From Mermis nigrescens (lineage: Eukaryota > Nematoda > Enoplea > Mermithida > Mermithidae), in assembly GCA_036768485.1 (NCBI GenBank), contig JAVLUZ010000154.1, positions 1,689,308-1,753,307 on the forward strand: 64,000 nucleotides of DNA, read 5' to 3'. The notes below the pieces were generated by a model that saw only the letters and a list, made by a program, of their open reading frames with translations, did not search any database and was not told the origin of the DNA. This document shows positions 33,281 to 46,040 of the stretch, piece by piece; the first letter of the stretch is position 1, and each line of letters opens with the position of its first letter. A program made the translations under genes and the position numbers.

Positions 33281-33873
33281 TTGCTCGCTACGAAATTCGA
33301 ACAATAAAGAACCGATTGAGTTTATTTAGGAAAGCCTTTTCACGACATGATCGCCGGAGATTTGATGAGTCTCCTTACATGCTTTACTTCAAGAAAACGC
33401 GACCTAAACGCTTAGGTCGAGCCGCTTACGACTCAGCGCGCGTTCTTAAATAGACGCTAGATGATAGCGCACGTGTGCGCATTATGTACACAATATCATA
33501 TGTATATGATTTGTACGATTATAATTTAAATTATTATGATTACTATATATTATTATTATTATTAATTATTAATTATTATAATTATATATTATTATTATTA
33601 ATTATTAATTATTATAATTATATATTATTATTATTAATTATTCATTATTATAATTATATATTATTATTAATAATTATTCATTATTATAATTATTATATAT
33701 TATTATAAATCGATTATTCATTAGTTATAATGATTATGCGTTTAGGTCGCGTTTTCTTATAGCGAAGCATGTCAAGATACTCTTTAGGTCTCCAGCGATT
33801 AGTTCGTGAAAAACTGTTCCTAAATAAACTCAAATCGCTTCTTCATTATTGAAATTTCGTAGCGAGCACTATT
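33281..33873. mobile_element. MITE with inverted repeats of about 140 bp and an AT-rich core
   Basis: The left arm (GCTCGCTACGAAATTC, GAGTTTATTTAGGAA, AAAACGCGACCTAAACGC) is mirrored by the right arm ending GAAATTTCGTAGCGAGC. The core holds ATTATTATTAATTATT repeats. The segment GCGCGCATTATG followed by ACAATATCATAT is shared with 38547-39058, so the two are relatives. The exact TSD could not be fixed. Confidence 0.7.
33530..33720. repeat. ATT/AAT microsatellite-like tract
   Basis: Nearly pure A/T with repeated units of roughly 40 bases around TTATTATTATTAATTATT. The Tyr-rich 77-codon frame across it is a product of composition. Confidence 0.9.
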
Positions 33874-34299
33874 ATATACTCTTCAACTCGTTCATTTAGA
33901 TACGATTATTTTGCATATATTTGATGTTACTTCACATTCAATTGCCCTAATTGTTAATGTTTTTATGCAAACTTAGCCATAAATATTGATGAAAAATAAA
34001 ATACGACGAATTGATTACAAAAACTTGTTAATAAAAAGGTAAGAAAATAACTCATTTACCCCCTTTCCCCAGTAAACTCGGTTTACGCCCCTCCAACAGC
34101 TTTTGACCGTGTGCACGTATGTTATCTGTTACGCGTTGAAAAATTGGCACTTCTGAGCAAAAAGTTCGCTAAAAAAGCTTAGACAAGGACATTTACTACG
34201 CTTTTTACGAATAATCGTGAATCCGGAAACGGGTTGAAAAATATTTTTAAAAGAGTCCAATAAATTCCATTTAAGATCATGCATGACCAAAAGGCGTTG

Positions 34300-34490
34300 G
34301 CCATACATGCAACGACTCGAATTTACGGTTGGGGGATCCCCGGTCATTTTTAGGAGAGAGGGGGTTATTGACCATCCATTTTGGCCAAAACGGCTAAAAA
34401 ACACCTAAAAACGGCCAAAATGTGGGGGGGGGGTCAAAAGTTTTCTGATTATGGATGGAGGATCCACTAAAAACCATGTTACACGCATGG
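34300..34490 (-). mobile_element. Family D-like MITE next to RpL11 exon
   Basis: Carries CATACATGCAACGACTCG at one edge, GGGGGATCCCCGGTCATT inside and CCATGTTACACGCATG at the other. It matches family D in layout. No clear TSD. It ends about 13 bases from the exon donor at 34502. Confidence 0.55.
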
Positions 34491-34499
34491 CGTTGACTA

Positions 34500-34703
<204 letters not shown>

Positions 34704-34765
34704 TTAGACGAGAAAAATTCGATAAAACTGCGTTTTGAGGAAAAAAATACGAAAATAGCCCAAAG

Positions 34766-34945
34766 CAATACATGTAGGAAATCCCCACCCAAATTCGGTT
34801 GTTCCACAGATTTTCCCAAAAGCAGAAAATTTTTGACCCCCCTCCATTTCGATTTTTGGATGAAATCGATTCTTCGGCCATTTTTATGCGCCCCCCTTAA
34901 AATGGCCGGAACCCATCGAAATTTCGAGCGCATAGCTACATACAG
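34766..34945 (+). mobile_element. Family D-like MITE
   Basis: Starts near CAATACATGTAGG, continues AATCCCCACCCAAATTCGG and ends GAAATTTCGAGCGCATAGC. Same layout as the 12827 element. TSD not resolved. Confidence 0.55.
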
Positions 34946-35857
34946 ATATAGGATGGCCGGTGTCCAGGGGGAAAGCCGCCCTGGAAAAGAAATAATTTTT
35001 GAAACACACAAGGTTCCCCAAAAGGGAAAAATGAAAAATTGTCGAAATAGGTCTACGACACCACCAAAAAAAGTGTTTATCGCACTTTTAAGCTAGAAAA
35101 CTAAAAATTTCGGGCGCTCCGCGCCGGATTCATTATTTATCTATAGCTTTTGTCTCCTAGCCCGCCCAAAACTCCTCAAATTCGAGTTAGTCACGTAGAT
35201 CACGTCGAATTTTTTCGGCACTTCTTGCCTATTTTCAGTATTATTTTTCTTTTTCTCTGTATATCACAAAGATTAGACACAAAAACAGAAGCTAGGAAAT
35301 TATTTGTCGATTGAATGATGAGAAATCAGTTGTGTAGATTACGGAAACGATAGATTTGTGTAACACGAGTATAAAAATAAAGTGAAAATTTTTGCTTAAA
35401 ATTTTTTCCTACTGCATGGAGCTCGTCGAGATACGTTCAAAAATGTCATTATTGTTGCTCATCTCGCAATGGTTTTCAAGATAACTGACCTCAAAAATTT
35501 TCGCCTCTCCCCCGAAATAAAATCCTGGATAAGAGCCTGTATATTGCATATAGTTAAGCACTCTATTATAGCAATAAGCAAAAAATTTACTGAACCTGAC
35601 CAAATTACTGAACAAAAATTTTTATGAAGCGAAAATAAAATAAGTTTCAAACATTTCGTTTCGTATTTTAAGGTGAAAAATTTTTAAATCATAAATCTCA
35701 AAAGACTATTAAAAAGGTAAGCGAAGCGTAGATGCCGATTTAAAAGTAGCGCTTAAGCTCGGGTACAAAAAAAATTTTCTAGCATGTAATTAATTTTTCT
35801 GGTTTTTCGTTCAAAATTTTCGGCTCTTTCAGAAATCATTGAATGAAATACATACAC
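34946..35857. other. RpL11 intron sequence, no gene recognised
   Basis: AT-rich. One hairpin variant GGGCGCTCCGCGCC lies at about 35113. No exon or tidy transposon ends were recognised. Confidence 0.5.
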
Positions 35858-36433
35858 AGAGTGGCCCATAAAAAGGCTACGCTTCGATTTAACAGGTCAT
35901 AACTTTGGCTGGTCTGAACAAGAGACTTTAAAACCGGCTGCTTTACATAGCGAAAAGTGTCCTCTTTCAAAGTCATGTAAAAATTTTTGGCCAGTTGTCA
36001 ACAGTTCAAGCGCTATGGCGATTTGTTTACACCCTACTTCAATTTTGCTTTGAACGCCAATAGCGTCAGTGGTCTTGCTATCGATTGACATCCTCTTTTG
36101 ACGATATCCTGAATTTTCGCACTCAGTTCCAAAAATGTGCTTATAAATTTTTGTAACACGATATCTTGTAAAAAATATCAAAAAAAGGATGCCTACATCC
36201 GCAGTAATGTGATACAATGCAAAAACCCTATGGTTTAAACAATGTGAAAGTGAAGCGTAAACAAATTGCTATAGCGCAGGAACCATTAGCAGCTAGACCA
36301 AAATTTCTAACGCGCTTAACAAACAACACGTTATCTAACTAGCGCAGCTGGTCCTAAAGTTTCATGTTCACTTCAGCCGAAGTAATGACCTATTAAGTCG
36401 GAATGTAGCCTGCTTTTATGGGCAACCCTGTGA
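35858..36433. mobile_element. MITE with long inverted repeats, CACAGAGTGGCCCATAAAA ends
   Basis: The left end CACAGAGTGGCCCATAAAA is followed by GGTCATAACTTTGGCTG. The right end reads TTTATGGGCAACCCTGTG and is preceded by CAGCCGAAGTAATGACC. Similarity between the arms extends about 200 bases inwards (GCGCTATGGCGATTTGTTTA against its inverse). TA precedes the left end, so a Tc1/mariner-type MITE is likely. Lies in an RpL11 intron. Confidence 0.7.
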
Positions 36434-37322
<889 letters not shown>

Positions 37323-37369
37323 TTAACCTTTATTCAGACGCCTCTTTCTGCTTTTCTTATATCGAGAAC

Positions 37370-37786
37370 CAGACATGCACAGCATGGGAATTCTGGGGAT
37401 ACGGGATTGAAATATTAACGTACCATTTTTTGGGCCCAAACATGGTGGGTACACGTCAAGAACACCGCTTCTTGGCGTTTCTGACGATGCTCTATTTTTA
37501 TAGAGCATAAAAACGTAAACAAATTTTGAATAACAAATCAAAAAGTCGAACAAATTGAACAAAATATAGTGAAAACATGATTATGATGTTGCGAAGCACC
37601 GAAAATTTGGCGCTTTTTGGCAAATAAATAGCTGAAAACGCTTTTAAAGCATTTTTTCTCAAATTTTCAGAAATTTTTTTGAGAATTTCCGAAAAGTGCG
37701 TCAATTCTGGGGGAGATGAAAAACTTTTTGCACAGGGTGAAAGTTTTTCTGGGGGAAGTGAAACCCTCCTCCCAAGATTATGTATG
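37370..37786 (+). mobile_element. hAT-type element, family C
   Basis: Starts CAGACATGCACAGCATGGG with GAATTCTGGGG just inside and ends CCAAGATTATGTATG. Contains GACGATGCTCTATTTTTATAG and a degenerate GCGAAGCACC hairpin. TSD weak. Confidence 0.7.
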
Positions 37787-37921
37787 TCGATCATCGAACC
37801 GACTGATACTGGTTGGTCGAAATTTAGGGTTAGTAATTCAAACTAGAAGCTCTAAAATGACATGCAGCGCAAAGCGATTAAGTTTTCTCAAAGACTATTC
37901 CTTGAATATGACACCGATATG

Positions 37922-38374
37922 CAGGCCCGTATTAAGGATTTCATTTTTGATAGGGGGGTAGCACGACCATAATTTCTCAAAAACATGAGGGGACCACAGG
38001 ATAAATTAAAAAAGACGTTTTACGACCACTAGACTTGTACATTTCGAAAACTTTGCTACCCAGAGATGCCTATAACATGGTGAGAATTTAATAGTCAACC
38101 TTTTCAAAAATCTCATTTTCTGCATAAAACCTGTGCAAAACATAAGACATACATAGATGCAAAATATGCTTTAGGCTGTAAAAGAGACTAAAATTGGAGT
38201 GTTCAAATCGCGCGCTTGGGACTACATAGACACCAATTGTGAAATTTGGCGCGAAGCGCCGAAATTTTTTGTGATTTTTGGCCAAAAAAGCAAAGGGAGA
38301 GTAAACGAAAAATCGTTTTCATATTTCATTTTGGGGGAGGGCATAAGCCCCTATCCCTCCTGGATACGGGCCTG
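37922..38374. mobile_element. hAT-type element with CAGGCCCGTAT ends
   Basis: Starts CAGGCCCGTATTAAGG and ends CCTGGATACGGGCCTG, flanked by CCGATATG and CTGATGTG (6/8). Carries GGCGCGAAGCGCC at 38248-38260. No coding. Confidence 0.75.
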
Positions 38375-38546
38375 CTGATGTGTAAGTATATACCAGATGC
38401 AAATAAAATTTCAGGACTTAGCATACTAAATATAGGTAACAGAACACAAATTTATTTTCCTCTTTTGAGCTATCAAAAACGCTAATTATAGTTAATTTTT
38501 CTGATTTAGATACCATCAAAGGCAAGTATGTAAGTACCTACAGTGC

Positions 38547-39058
38547 TCGCCACTGAACACTAAGTAAACGATTGCAATTTGCTTGGGTTCACTTTTGTTA
38601 GATCAAACGCCGGAAATTTAAGCAATATGAAAACGCCACTTTATATTAAGAAGACGCGACCCAAGCAGCATGAAGCATCGGCTAGTTTTTAGAAAATGAA
38701 GTTAAACGCCAATTGGTGCCGTGAACGACTCAGCGCGCTTAGATGCGTGGTGATAGTGCGTGTATGCGCGCATTATGCATACAATATCATATCTATATGC
38801 ATTCACGAGTAAAAGCAATATTATTGTGCTATATTTTTTCAGGACAAAGGAGCGAAAAAGCAAATTGAAGGAATCGTAACAGACTTTTCCATTTTAACAA
38901 TCTTGAAGCAATTTGCCAACTCAAACAATGAAAATTGGTGAAGCTCTGTATAACGATTAAATTTCAGCACAAATCGACTTAGGTTTCCGGCGATTAGACT
39001 GAGAAAAGTGAACCTACATAAGTACACTGCAATCGTTTACTTATTGTTCATGTTTCAT
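38547..39058. mobile_element. MITE with CAGTGCTCGCCA end and long inverted arms
   Basis: TA precedes CAGTGCTCGCCACTGAACAC. The left arm AGTAAACGATTGCAATTTGC is mirrored at the right by GCAATCGTTTACTTATTG, and the element closes near GATGCACTG. It shares internal GCGCGCATTATG with the element at 33281. Probably mariner-type. Confidence 0.7.
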
Positions 39059-39966
39059 GGCGACCATAGATGCACTGCATGGCCGATCTGGGGGTCAGCC
39101 GGTCAGGGAAAAATCGAAGATTAAGCTTCTTTGGGCCAAAATGACCAAGAAACTGATATAAATGCTAAAGGACATAACTAACAGTTTCTGGTCAATTTAA
39201 ATCACTTGCGAAGAAAATTTTCGATTTTCATCCGTTTTGGCCTTCATTTTGCTTCATTTAGCCAACAATATTTTCCATTCTTCTAATTTGTGGAAGATCA
39301 GGCGGGACCCCCAAACCCCCATCCCCGTGTTCATGTCCAGTGGCGACAACTGTTCATGTATTCCGGGGATTATTTATATGATAGGAATATATTTTACATA
39401 ATGCACCATAGTAAGAAAAACGAAAAAATTTTTAAACCATTAGAAAATTTATTTATTTAATTATTATTTGTTCGTAATAGAGTCCACAGGCGAGATAAAG
39501 TTAACAAAAATTGCCTGCATGAGAAATCTGAGGCACCGGGAATGATTTATACTTAAATATTTCCATGAGAAATCGTTGCAACGCTTTATGAGTGTTTTTA
39601 TTGTTCAGATGGATGTTTTTCATTATTCTTATCAAATTTCATCGCTAAAGACATTCCGGATTCTGGAAAAACGCAGAGGTCAAGACTTGTTTTCGATCGA
39701 TTTAAGATAGGAGAAATAACAAAAAATGTGGGTTTCTGTTTTTCACACATTGAAGGTATTTTTCAATTTTAAAAGTTCACGTAGAACATTCTGTTTCAAT
39801 ACAAACGGGTCTATTGATTTCTATCATTCTAAGTGGGCCACGAACTAAAAGGGATTAAGCAACGTTCATGATTTTTTTAGAAAGAATTTAGGGTTCGATT
39901 TTGTTTTTTATAAGTTCTACTTAGCAAGGTTCATCGTCAAGAGTGATGTTTCTGCATAGGTATATA
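39059..39966. other. Intergenic stretch, no gene recognised
   Basis: AT-rich, with one G/C-run stretch (CCCCCAAACCCCCATCCCC) around 39308 resembling the edge of a short repeat. No splice-bounded frame with a known motif. Confidence 0.5.
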
Positions 39967-42401
39967 CAGTCCGAGGCACAACTAACGTCCTTCAAGCGGT
40001 TTATTCTTCATTTTTCGATCAATTTTCAATTGTCTTCATTCATCTGTTCCAACTGATTTGTTTTTTCTGCCGAATGAAATTTTCAACTGGCGGAGAGACA
40101 AATCGGAACAAATGCTGTCAATTAAAGCATTCATTGTCTAATTTATTGTTGCTGTATAGTCTACGCTCATTAGTATATATGGCTGTGCAGATCTAATGAT
40201 GTAGGTAAGATCTTTATGCAATCGATTTGACAAATAAAGTGCGGCCCTGCATAAATATGTTTAGGTCAGTCTCGTATTTTCATTTGGCATGCTATGATGC
40301 GGAATTGTATGTAGCACGCATAGCCTTGACTAACAGTATATATGCCTACATTGCCAACTGTGTAATCAGACAGATGCATCGTGCCTGCTGATGTCTGTGA
40401 GTGCGTTTGTGTGCAGAAACTTAGAACTCGCCTATATATTCGCGGAGTCTATTAAAACAGACGCTAAAATTAAAGGATGACATGCCTGTCGTCCAAAATA
40501 ATAAGCGGGATAGATAAAGAATGGTCAGGTGATTATATATCCATACATACATATTATCACTGGTGGATTTGGAGGAGGAGCAGCCACTCCATTGTAAAAA
40601 AATATCTGAGCGCAATGAAGAATAGATTTCTATTTTTTAATGATTTTAGCCATTTTTATCATACTGTTCGAGTTTTCAAGGCGCTTCGCGCCATGATAGT
40701 GATCATCATTAATGACATTTATTTACTTTTAGCGCTTACGAAAACCTAAATTTACATCAGAAAGAGTAGTTTTGTACAGAACAAAGCTTTCTATAGCTCC
40801 TACACTGGTTTCTCGAAAATTTTTCTAGCGATTTCTGTCATTTTATGCATTAATTTTGCAAGTTTTTCATAGAAACTCCGAAAACATTCAGAAATTTTTC
40901 TCACTTATTTGCATCAGAAATAATTTATTAAGACAGTAAAAAAGCGGTGCTTTGGACATGACATACTACTTTTTTGAACAATGTTTGACACTTTGGAAAA
41001 TTTTGGGTTCCGCACCTGTCAGAAAATCCTGGATACGCCACTGTGCATTATTAAAATTTATTTACTTTCTAGGCGGCCTTAGAGCCAAAGTTTTGCTCAA
41101 GGGTTGTGTCTTTCAAGAGCAGAGGCAGCTTTTCTAGCACATGTACGCACATAGTTTTCCAACATGTCTTACAAGTTTTTGACTTTCTGCGTCAGATGCA
41201 AGTAAATATACGGGAAAATGAGCTGTAATTCAAGCTTCTGAACGTTCTTTCTCTTAAAATTCACCAATTTTCCCGTGCTTTGCTTCTGATTTTCGCTGCT
41301 AAATCAAGGAATATGACTTTTTAAAATCAAATATCGAAACTCAAAAAATTTTGAAAAATTGTAGCACCAAAAACAATTTTAAATTATATAGACTATGTAA
41401 AACGCCAGAAAGCGCTGTTTCACATGTAATTATTTACATAAGTTGCTTTAATAATCGTTTTAGACCTATGTGCGTCGAAGAATGTCATTGTGCTTCTTTG
41501 TGAGACAGCATTCAAAAAAATTAAAAAACATGCAAAAGCGCTCAAGAAATTAATAGTGAAACATTTCTTCCGAAATAAAAATCTGTACGCATGGGCGTAC
41601 ACGGGAGGCCACCCCGCTTGGCCCAAAAACAATTTTGAAAAGGTAAGATAATGCATGGCAAAATGAGGAAATTGACACTTTTTCATCGAAAATCTCAAAA
41701 TTTTTGGCGCTTCGCGCCATATAATCATTATATTCGTTAATTTAGGCCCAAACACGGTCAAAGAACGTCATTTCCATAGCTTATACAAAAGAAAATTTTT
41801 TAACGAAAAATTCAAATTTTAAGAGCTTTTCGAATAGAGAATGCTCGGAACGTCAAAAAATGCGGTTTAGTTGGTGCCCTGGCGAATGTATCTCGAAATA
41901 TAACATCACCAATGTTAGACAGCCCCTCCCTTTAAAAGATCCTGTGTACGCCCCTGTCTGTACGTATGTATATACATAATTACACTCGCTCAAGTAACTC
42001 CAGGCAGCATGCAAACTAATTCAAAATTTCAATTTTACCAATTAAATTTAAAATTCTTAAAACTTCTTGGATGTAAAGGTACGTCTAGCGCCGATTATGC
42101 AACCAGCACCTTCAGCATAAGATCTTTTACTAGAAAGGACCAAATAATATTAATAATTTTGCCTGTATACACCTATTGGCATGTTATTCATGAAAGCAAT
42201 AAAAATGAATTGACTGTAACGCCACAATGACGATACGATGAGAAAATATACGGTCTATGTCGCATAAAAGGAGGCGCCAGTTGATAAACCGGTTTAAATA
42301 AAGCCACTTAAGGTTTCACACGGACCAAAAATCAACCATTTTTATACCGGTATATTTTTTACTCGGATGAAAATGAGGGACGTTAGTTGTATCCCGGACT
42401 A
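39967..42401. mobile_element. Mariner/Tc1-type relic with CAGTCCGAGG ends
   Basis: TA followed by CAGTCCGAGGCACAACTAAC at the left. The right end carries ACGTTAGTTGTATCCCGG and GACTA, its inverse with a few changes. The TA border and about 25-bp inverted ends suggest Tc1/mariner. Within the 2.4 kb no transposase motif could be recognised. A hAT MITE (41590-41956) is nested inside. Confidence 0.6.
41590..41956. mobile_element. hAT-type MITE with CATGGGCGTACAC ends, perfect TSD
   Basis: Starts CATGGGCGTACACGGGA and ends TCCTGTGTACGCCCCTG, with a perfect 8-bp TSD, TCTGTACG (41582-41589 and 41957-41964). Contains GGCGCTTCGCGCC at 41706-41718. Confidence 0.9.
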
Positions 42402-43007
42402 TGAAGTAGCCTGGAAATCAGTGAAATATTTTTTAATTTTTTAATTAGAGTTTCATACGGTGATGGCATTTCTGTCATGTGGTTCTTCCTTAAGGGTCTC
42501 ATTATATTTAGAAAGAGGGTGTCATGTAAGCGCTCGTCGCATCCCACTCAGGGTTGGCCGGGCATGGTAATTTTTTGATTTTCTATGGTTTGAAAATCGG
42601 CCTGATTTTTGGTTTTTTTGGTTTTTTTGATTTTTCAAGTCGATGTTAAAAAATGTCGCAAGATTCATATTTCATCATTTGTAAACATGTGAAAATAGTA
42701 CTCTTTACTCTATCATAGAGTAGACTAATCATTTAGGAAATAAACGGCATGAAATAATAATAATAATAATAATAATAATTTTTTTTATTTTCATCTTGGT
42801 TGAACTTTTTTTGTAAGAGAGACGTACTTATATATAATCGTATAATCTAATGATGATGCAGGCACGTAGCTGACCCTCCAATTTTTGGGGGGACCAACTT
42901 ATTTTGGGGGGGAGCCAAATGCCAAAAAAGGCCAAAAACGGGTAAAAATAGCATTAAAAAATTGAAATTTTTCAGTTTTTATTTGTTACCAAAGCTGCGT
43001 AATCAGC

Positions 43008-43123
43008 TGGCACCCGACACTGTCAAAAAGCTGGTATTTGTGAAAAGCAATATCAACCAACTCGAAGGAACGACCCTAGATATTTCTAACGATGAAAATG
43101 AACAAGAAGAAAATGATTCTTAA
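43008..43123 (+). pseudogene. hAT transposase, extreme C-terminal tail
   Basis: A short frame reads LRNQLAPDTVKKLVFVKSN, followed by an acidic tail (DISNDENEQEEN) and TAA. The R-x-x-L-x-P-x-x-V-x-x-L-x-F pattern is typical of the last helix of hAT transposases. A family E-like insertion at about 42862-42975 removes the sequence upstream. Only this tail remains. Confidence 0.6.
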
Positions 43124-43389
43124 TGTTGCCGTTATAGGCTAATATTGAGAGTAAGGTAACCTCCTAGAAATTAAGTTTGCAAGGATGATCTGATCTAATT
43201 AAGGGTCAAGGAATTCATATCTGAAGGAATTAGGTGTCGGTCGGCATTACTGACTGAGTTAGAGGCTTTTGAACTTCATGTGTTTAAGGATAACAAATTG
43301 ATTAAGACGAACTAGGCGGGCTATTCTCAATATTAGCCGTCTTTACTTCTATTATACTTAGGGCTTAGTATATCTGAAAAGGTGTTTAA

Positions 43390-43500
43390 AGATGCTTAGG
43401 TCGAGGTCGCTCCCGCTCAGCTCGATGTACAGATGCTTAGGTCGATGTATAGATGCTTAGGTCGATGTATGATGCTTAGGTCGATGTATAGATGATTAGA
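43390..43500 (+). repeat. Tandem array of GATGCTTAGGTCGATGTATA
   Basis: About five 18-20-base units based on GATGCTTAGGTCGATGTATA, the first ones diverged. Lies just left of the palindrome inside the 42549-45769 element. Confidence 0.85.
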
Positions 43501-43507
43501 TGTTGAA

Positions 43508-45535
43508 ATGTCAAATTTTCAAAAAAACGGGATTTTATGCCTTTTCAAAGCAAAAATCTATAACGTAGATGTTGAAAACACGATCTGTCAAGCACGAGAG
43601 TGAAAAAATCTTTGAAAAATTTTTTTTTCGAAAATTTTTTTTCACTCACATGGTTGGGGAAAGGTAAAATCCGGAAATGGAAATGGAAATGGAAAATGGA
43701 AAATGGGTAAAAGCCGGAAATGGAAATGGAAAATGGGTAAAAGCCGGAAATGGAAAATGGAAATGGAAAAATGGGTAAAAGCCGGAAAATGGAAAATGGA
43801 AATGGAAAATTTTCCATTTCAATTTTCCATTTTCCTTATTTTCACCGGAAAATGGTTCATTTTCAAAATTTTCGGTTGTTAATGTCAAACTCATGTTGTT
43901 TCTCACCGAATTTCTCTATTTTAGAAGAAATTTCGAAAGTGTAACTAAAAATGGAAAAGTCTGCAAAAATGGGGAAAAAACGAAAAATTGTTCATTTCTT
44001 CATCTTTTCACTCGAAAATTCTCCTCTTTGAAAAAATTGACCTTTCAAATCTGAAAAAAATCGTTATCCACTTCGACTACAACGATTTCGTCGCAGATGG
44101 AAAGGACAATGGAAAAATAGGGTAAAACCCGGAAATGGAAAATGGAAACAGAAAATTTTCCATTTCCTCTATTTTCAACGGAAAATGGTTAATTTTCAAA
44201 ATTTTCGGTCGTAAATATCGAAATCATGTCGTTTCTCACCAAATTTCTCTATTTTTGAAGAAATTTCGAAAGCGTAACTAAATATGGAAAAGTCTACAAA
44301 AAAACGGAAAAAAACGAAAAATTGTTCATTTCTTTGTCTTTTCACTCAAAATTCTTCTCTTTTGAAAAATTGACCCTCCAAATCCGAAAAAATCGTTATC
44401 CACTTCGACTACAACGATTTCGTCGCAGATGGAAAATCGCCGGAAAATGGAAAAATAGGGTAAAACCCGGAAATGGAAAATGGAAAATTTTCCATATCCT
44501 CTATTTTCAACGGAAAATGGTTGATTTTAAAATTTTCGGTCGTGAACGTCGAAATCATGACGTTTCTCACCAAATTTCTATATTTTTGAAGAAATTTCAA
44601 AAGATCATCTAAAAAATGAACCATTTTCTGTTGAAAATAAAGGAAATGAAAAATTTTCCATTTTCCATTTCCGGGTTTACCCTATTTTTCCATTTTCCGG
44701 CGATTTTCCATCTGCGACGAAATCGTTGTAGTCGAAGTGGATAAGGATTTTTTTGGATCTGGAAGGTCAATTCTTTCAAAAAGAGAATTTTGAGCGAAAA
44801 GACAAAGAAATGAACAATTTTCAGTTTATCCATTTTTTGTAGACTTTTCCATTTTTATGATTACGCCTTCAAAATTTCTTGAAAAATGGAGAAACTTGGT
44901 GAAAAACGGCATGAGTTTGACATTTACGTCTAAAATTTTGAAAATAAACCATTTTCCGTTGAAAATAAAGGAAATGGAAAATTTTCCATTTTCATTTTCC
45001 ATTTCAAGGTTTTACCTATTTTTCCATTTTGCTGTGATTTTTCCATCTGCGACAAAATCGTTGTAGTCGAAGTGGATAACGATTTTTCGGATCTGAAAGG
45101 TCAATTTTTTTCAAAAGAGGAGAATTTTGAATGGAAGGACAAAGAAATGAACAATTTTCAGTTTTTCCCATTTTTTGTACTTTTTCCATTTTTAGTCACG
45201 CTTTCGAAATTTCTTCAAAAATTAAGAAATTTGGTGAAAAACGACAGGAGTTTGACATTTACGACCGAAAATTTTGAAAATGAACCATTTCTCCGTTGAA
45301 ATTAAAGGAAATGAAAATTATCCATTTTCCATTTCCGGCTTTTACCCACTTTTCCATTTTCCATTTTCCGGCTTTTACTCATTTTTTTATTTTCCATTTC
45401 CGGCTTTTACCCATTTTCCATTTCCATTTCCGGATTTTACCCAAGCCCACATGGTTTCCGACAGTTTTTTCGACTTCTAAGTTAAAGATTATTGTTTGAA
45501 CAGGCATAAAACCACGTTTTTTGAAAATTTGACAA
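43508..45535. repeat. Imperfect palindrome (foldback) of about 2 kb
   Basis: The outer arms GTCAAATTTTCAAAAAA and TTTTATGCC at the left are mirrored at the right by GGCATAAAACCACG and TTGAAAATTTGAC. Inside, GGTAAAATCCGGAAATGG with GGAAATGGAAAATGGG units is mirrored by CCATTTCCGGATTTTACCC. The motif ACGATTTCGTCGCAGATGG occurs twice on the left (44088, 44413) and twice inverted on the right (44708, 45046). The centre is near 44610. Phe-rich frames here come from composition. Confidence 0.85.
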
Positions 45536-45964
45536 GGTCACCTTATTCACAATATACTCCGCCGTTTATTCTACTGAATAAATTTGAAATTGTTCACTTT
45601 TGTTATTTTTCCTGAATAATTGGTTAGGAAACTCATGCCTGTTCTTTAATCTAGTGGTTTTTAATCATAATCAAGCATTTAAACAGTTATACTCATGACT
45701 AAGATATAAAAACCAAAATTTAACCATTAAAAAACCAAAATATCGGAAATTTTCAAACTTTGGTTCCTGATCCCACTACTCAGGCTTATTTTAAAACGCT
45801 GGCACCAACATTTTGGTTAGACCAGGATAATAAGCCTAAGCCTAATTTGCAGCTAAATCAATGCTAAACATTACGAATGTTTTTAGATTAAATTATTATT
45901 TTGAAAAAATTATTAAAAATTGAAAAAGATTAAAATTAAAAAAATTAAAAATTTATCGAAATGA

Positions 45965-46040
45965 ACCAGCGTTAGTCGATTGGTTAAGATTCTGGGCTTT
46001 GAAGCAAGAGGTCCACGTTTCGAATCTGGTTGGCAGCGAC
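45965..46040 (+). ncRNA. tRNA-like sequence, probably SINE head or dead tRNA
   Basis: TTAGTCGATTGGTTAAGATT resembles a D arm with an A box, and GTTTCGAATCTGG a T arm with a B box, about 45 bases apart with CTTTGAA at the anticodon-loop position. The acceptor stem does not pair. No obvious tail repeat follows. Not scored as a functional tRNA. Confidence 0.45.

Larger units (their letters stand above)
42549..45769 (+). mobile_element. 3221-bp hAT-like element with a large palindrome, perfect TSD
   Basis: Starts CAGGGTTGGCCGGGC and ends TTTGGTTCCTG. The immediate ends are only weakly inverse (CAGG), but the next segments TTTGAAAATCGG and ATTTTTGGTTTTTT mirror the right side. The 8-bp TSD ATCCCACT is perfect (42541-42548 and 45770-45777). 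Contains a hAT transposase tail (43008-43123), a 20-mer array and a palindrome of about 2 kb. Confidence 0.78.

Noticed and set aside
33475..33708. Tyr/Leu-rich 77-codon frame
   Set aside because: Pure consequence of an ATT/AAT repeat tract.
43545..45499. Phe/Pro/His-rich frames
   Set aside because: All arise from repeated CCATTTTCC units in the palindrome and appear on both strands.
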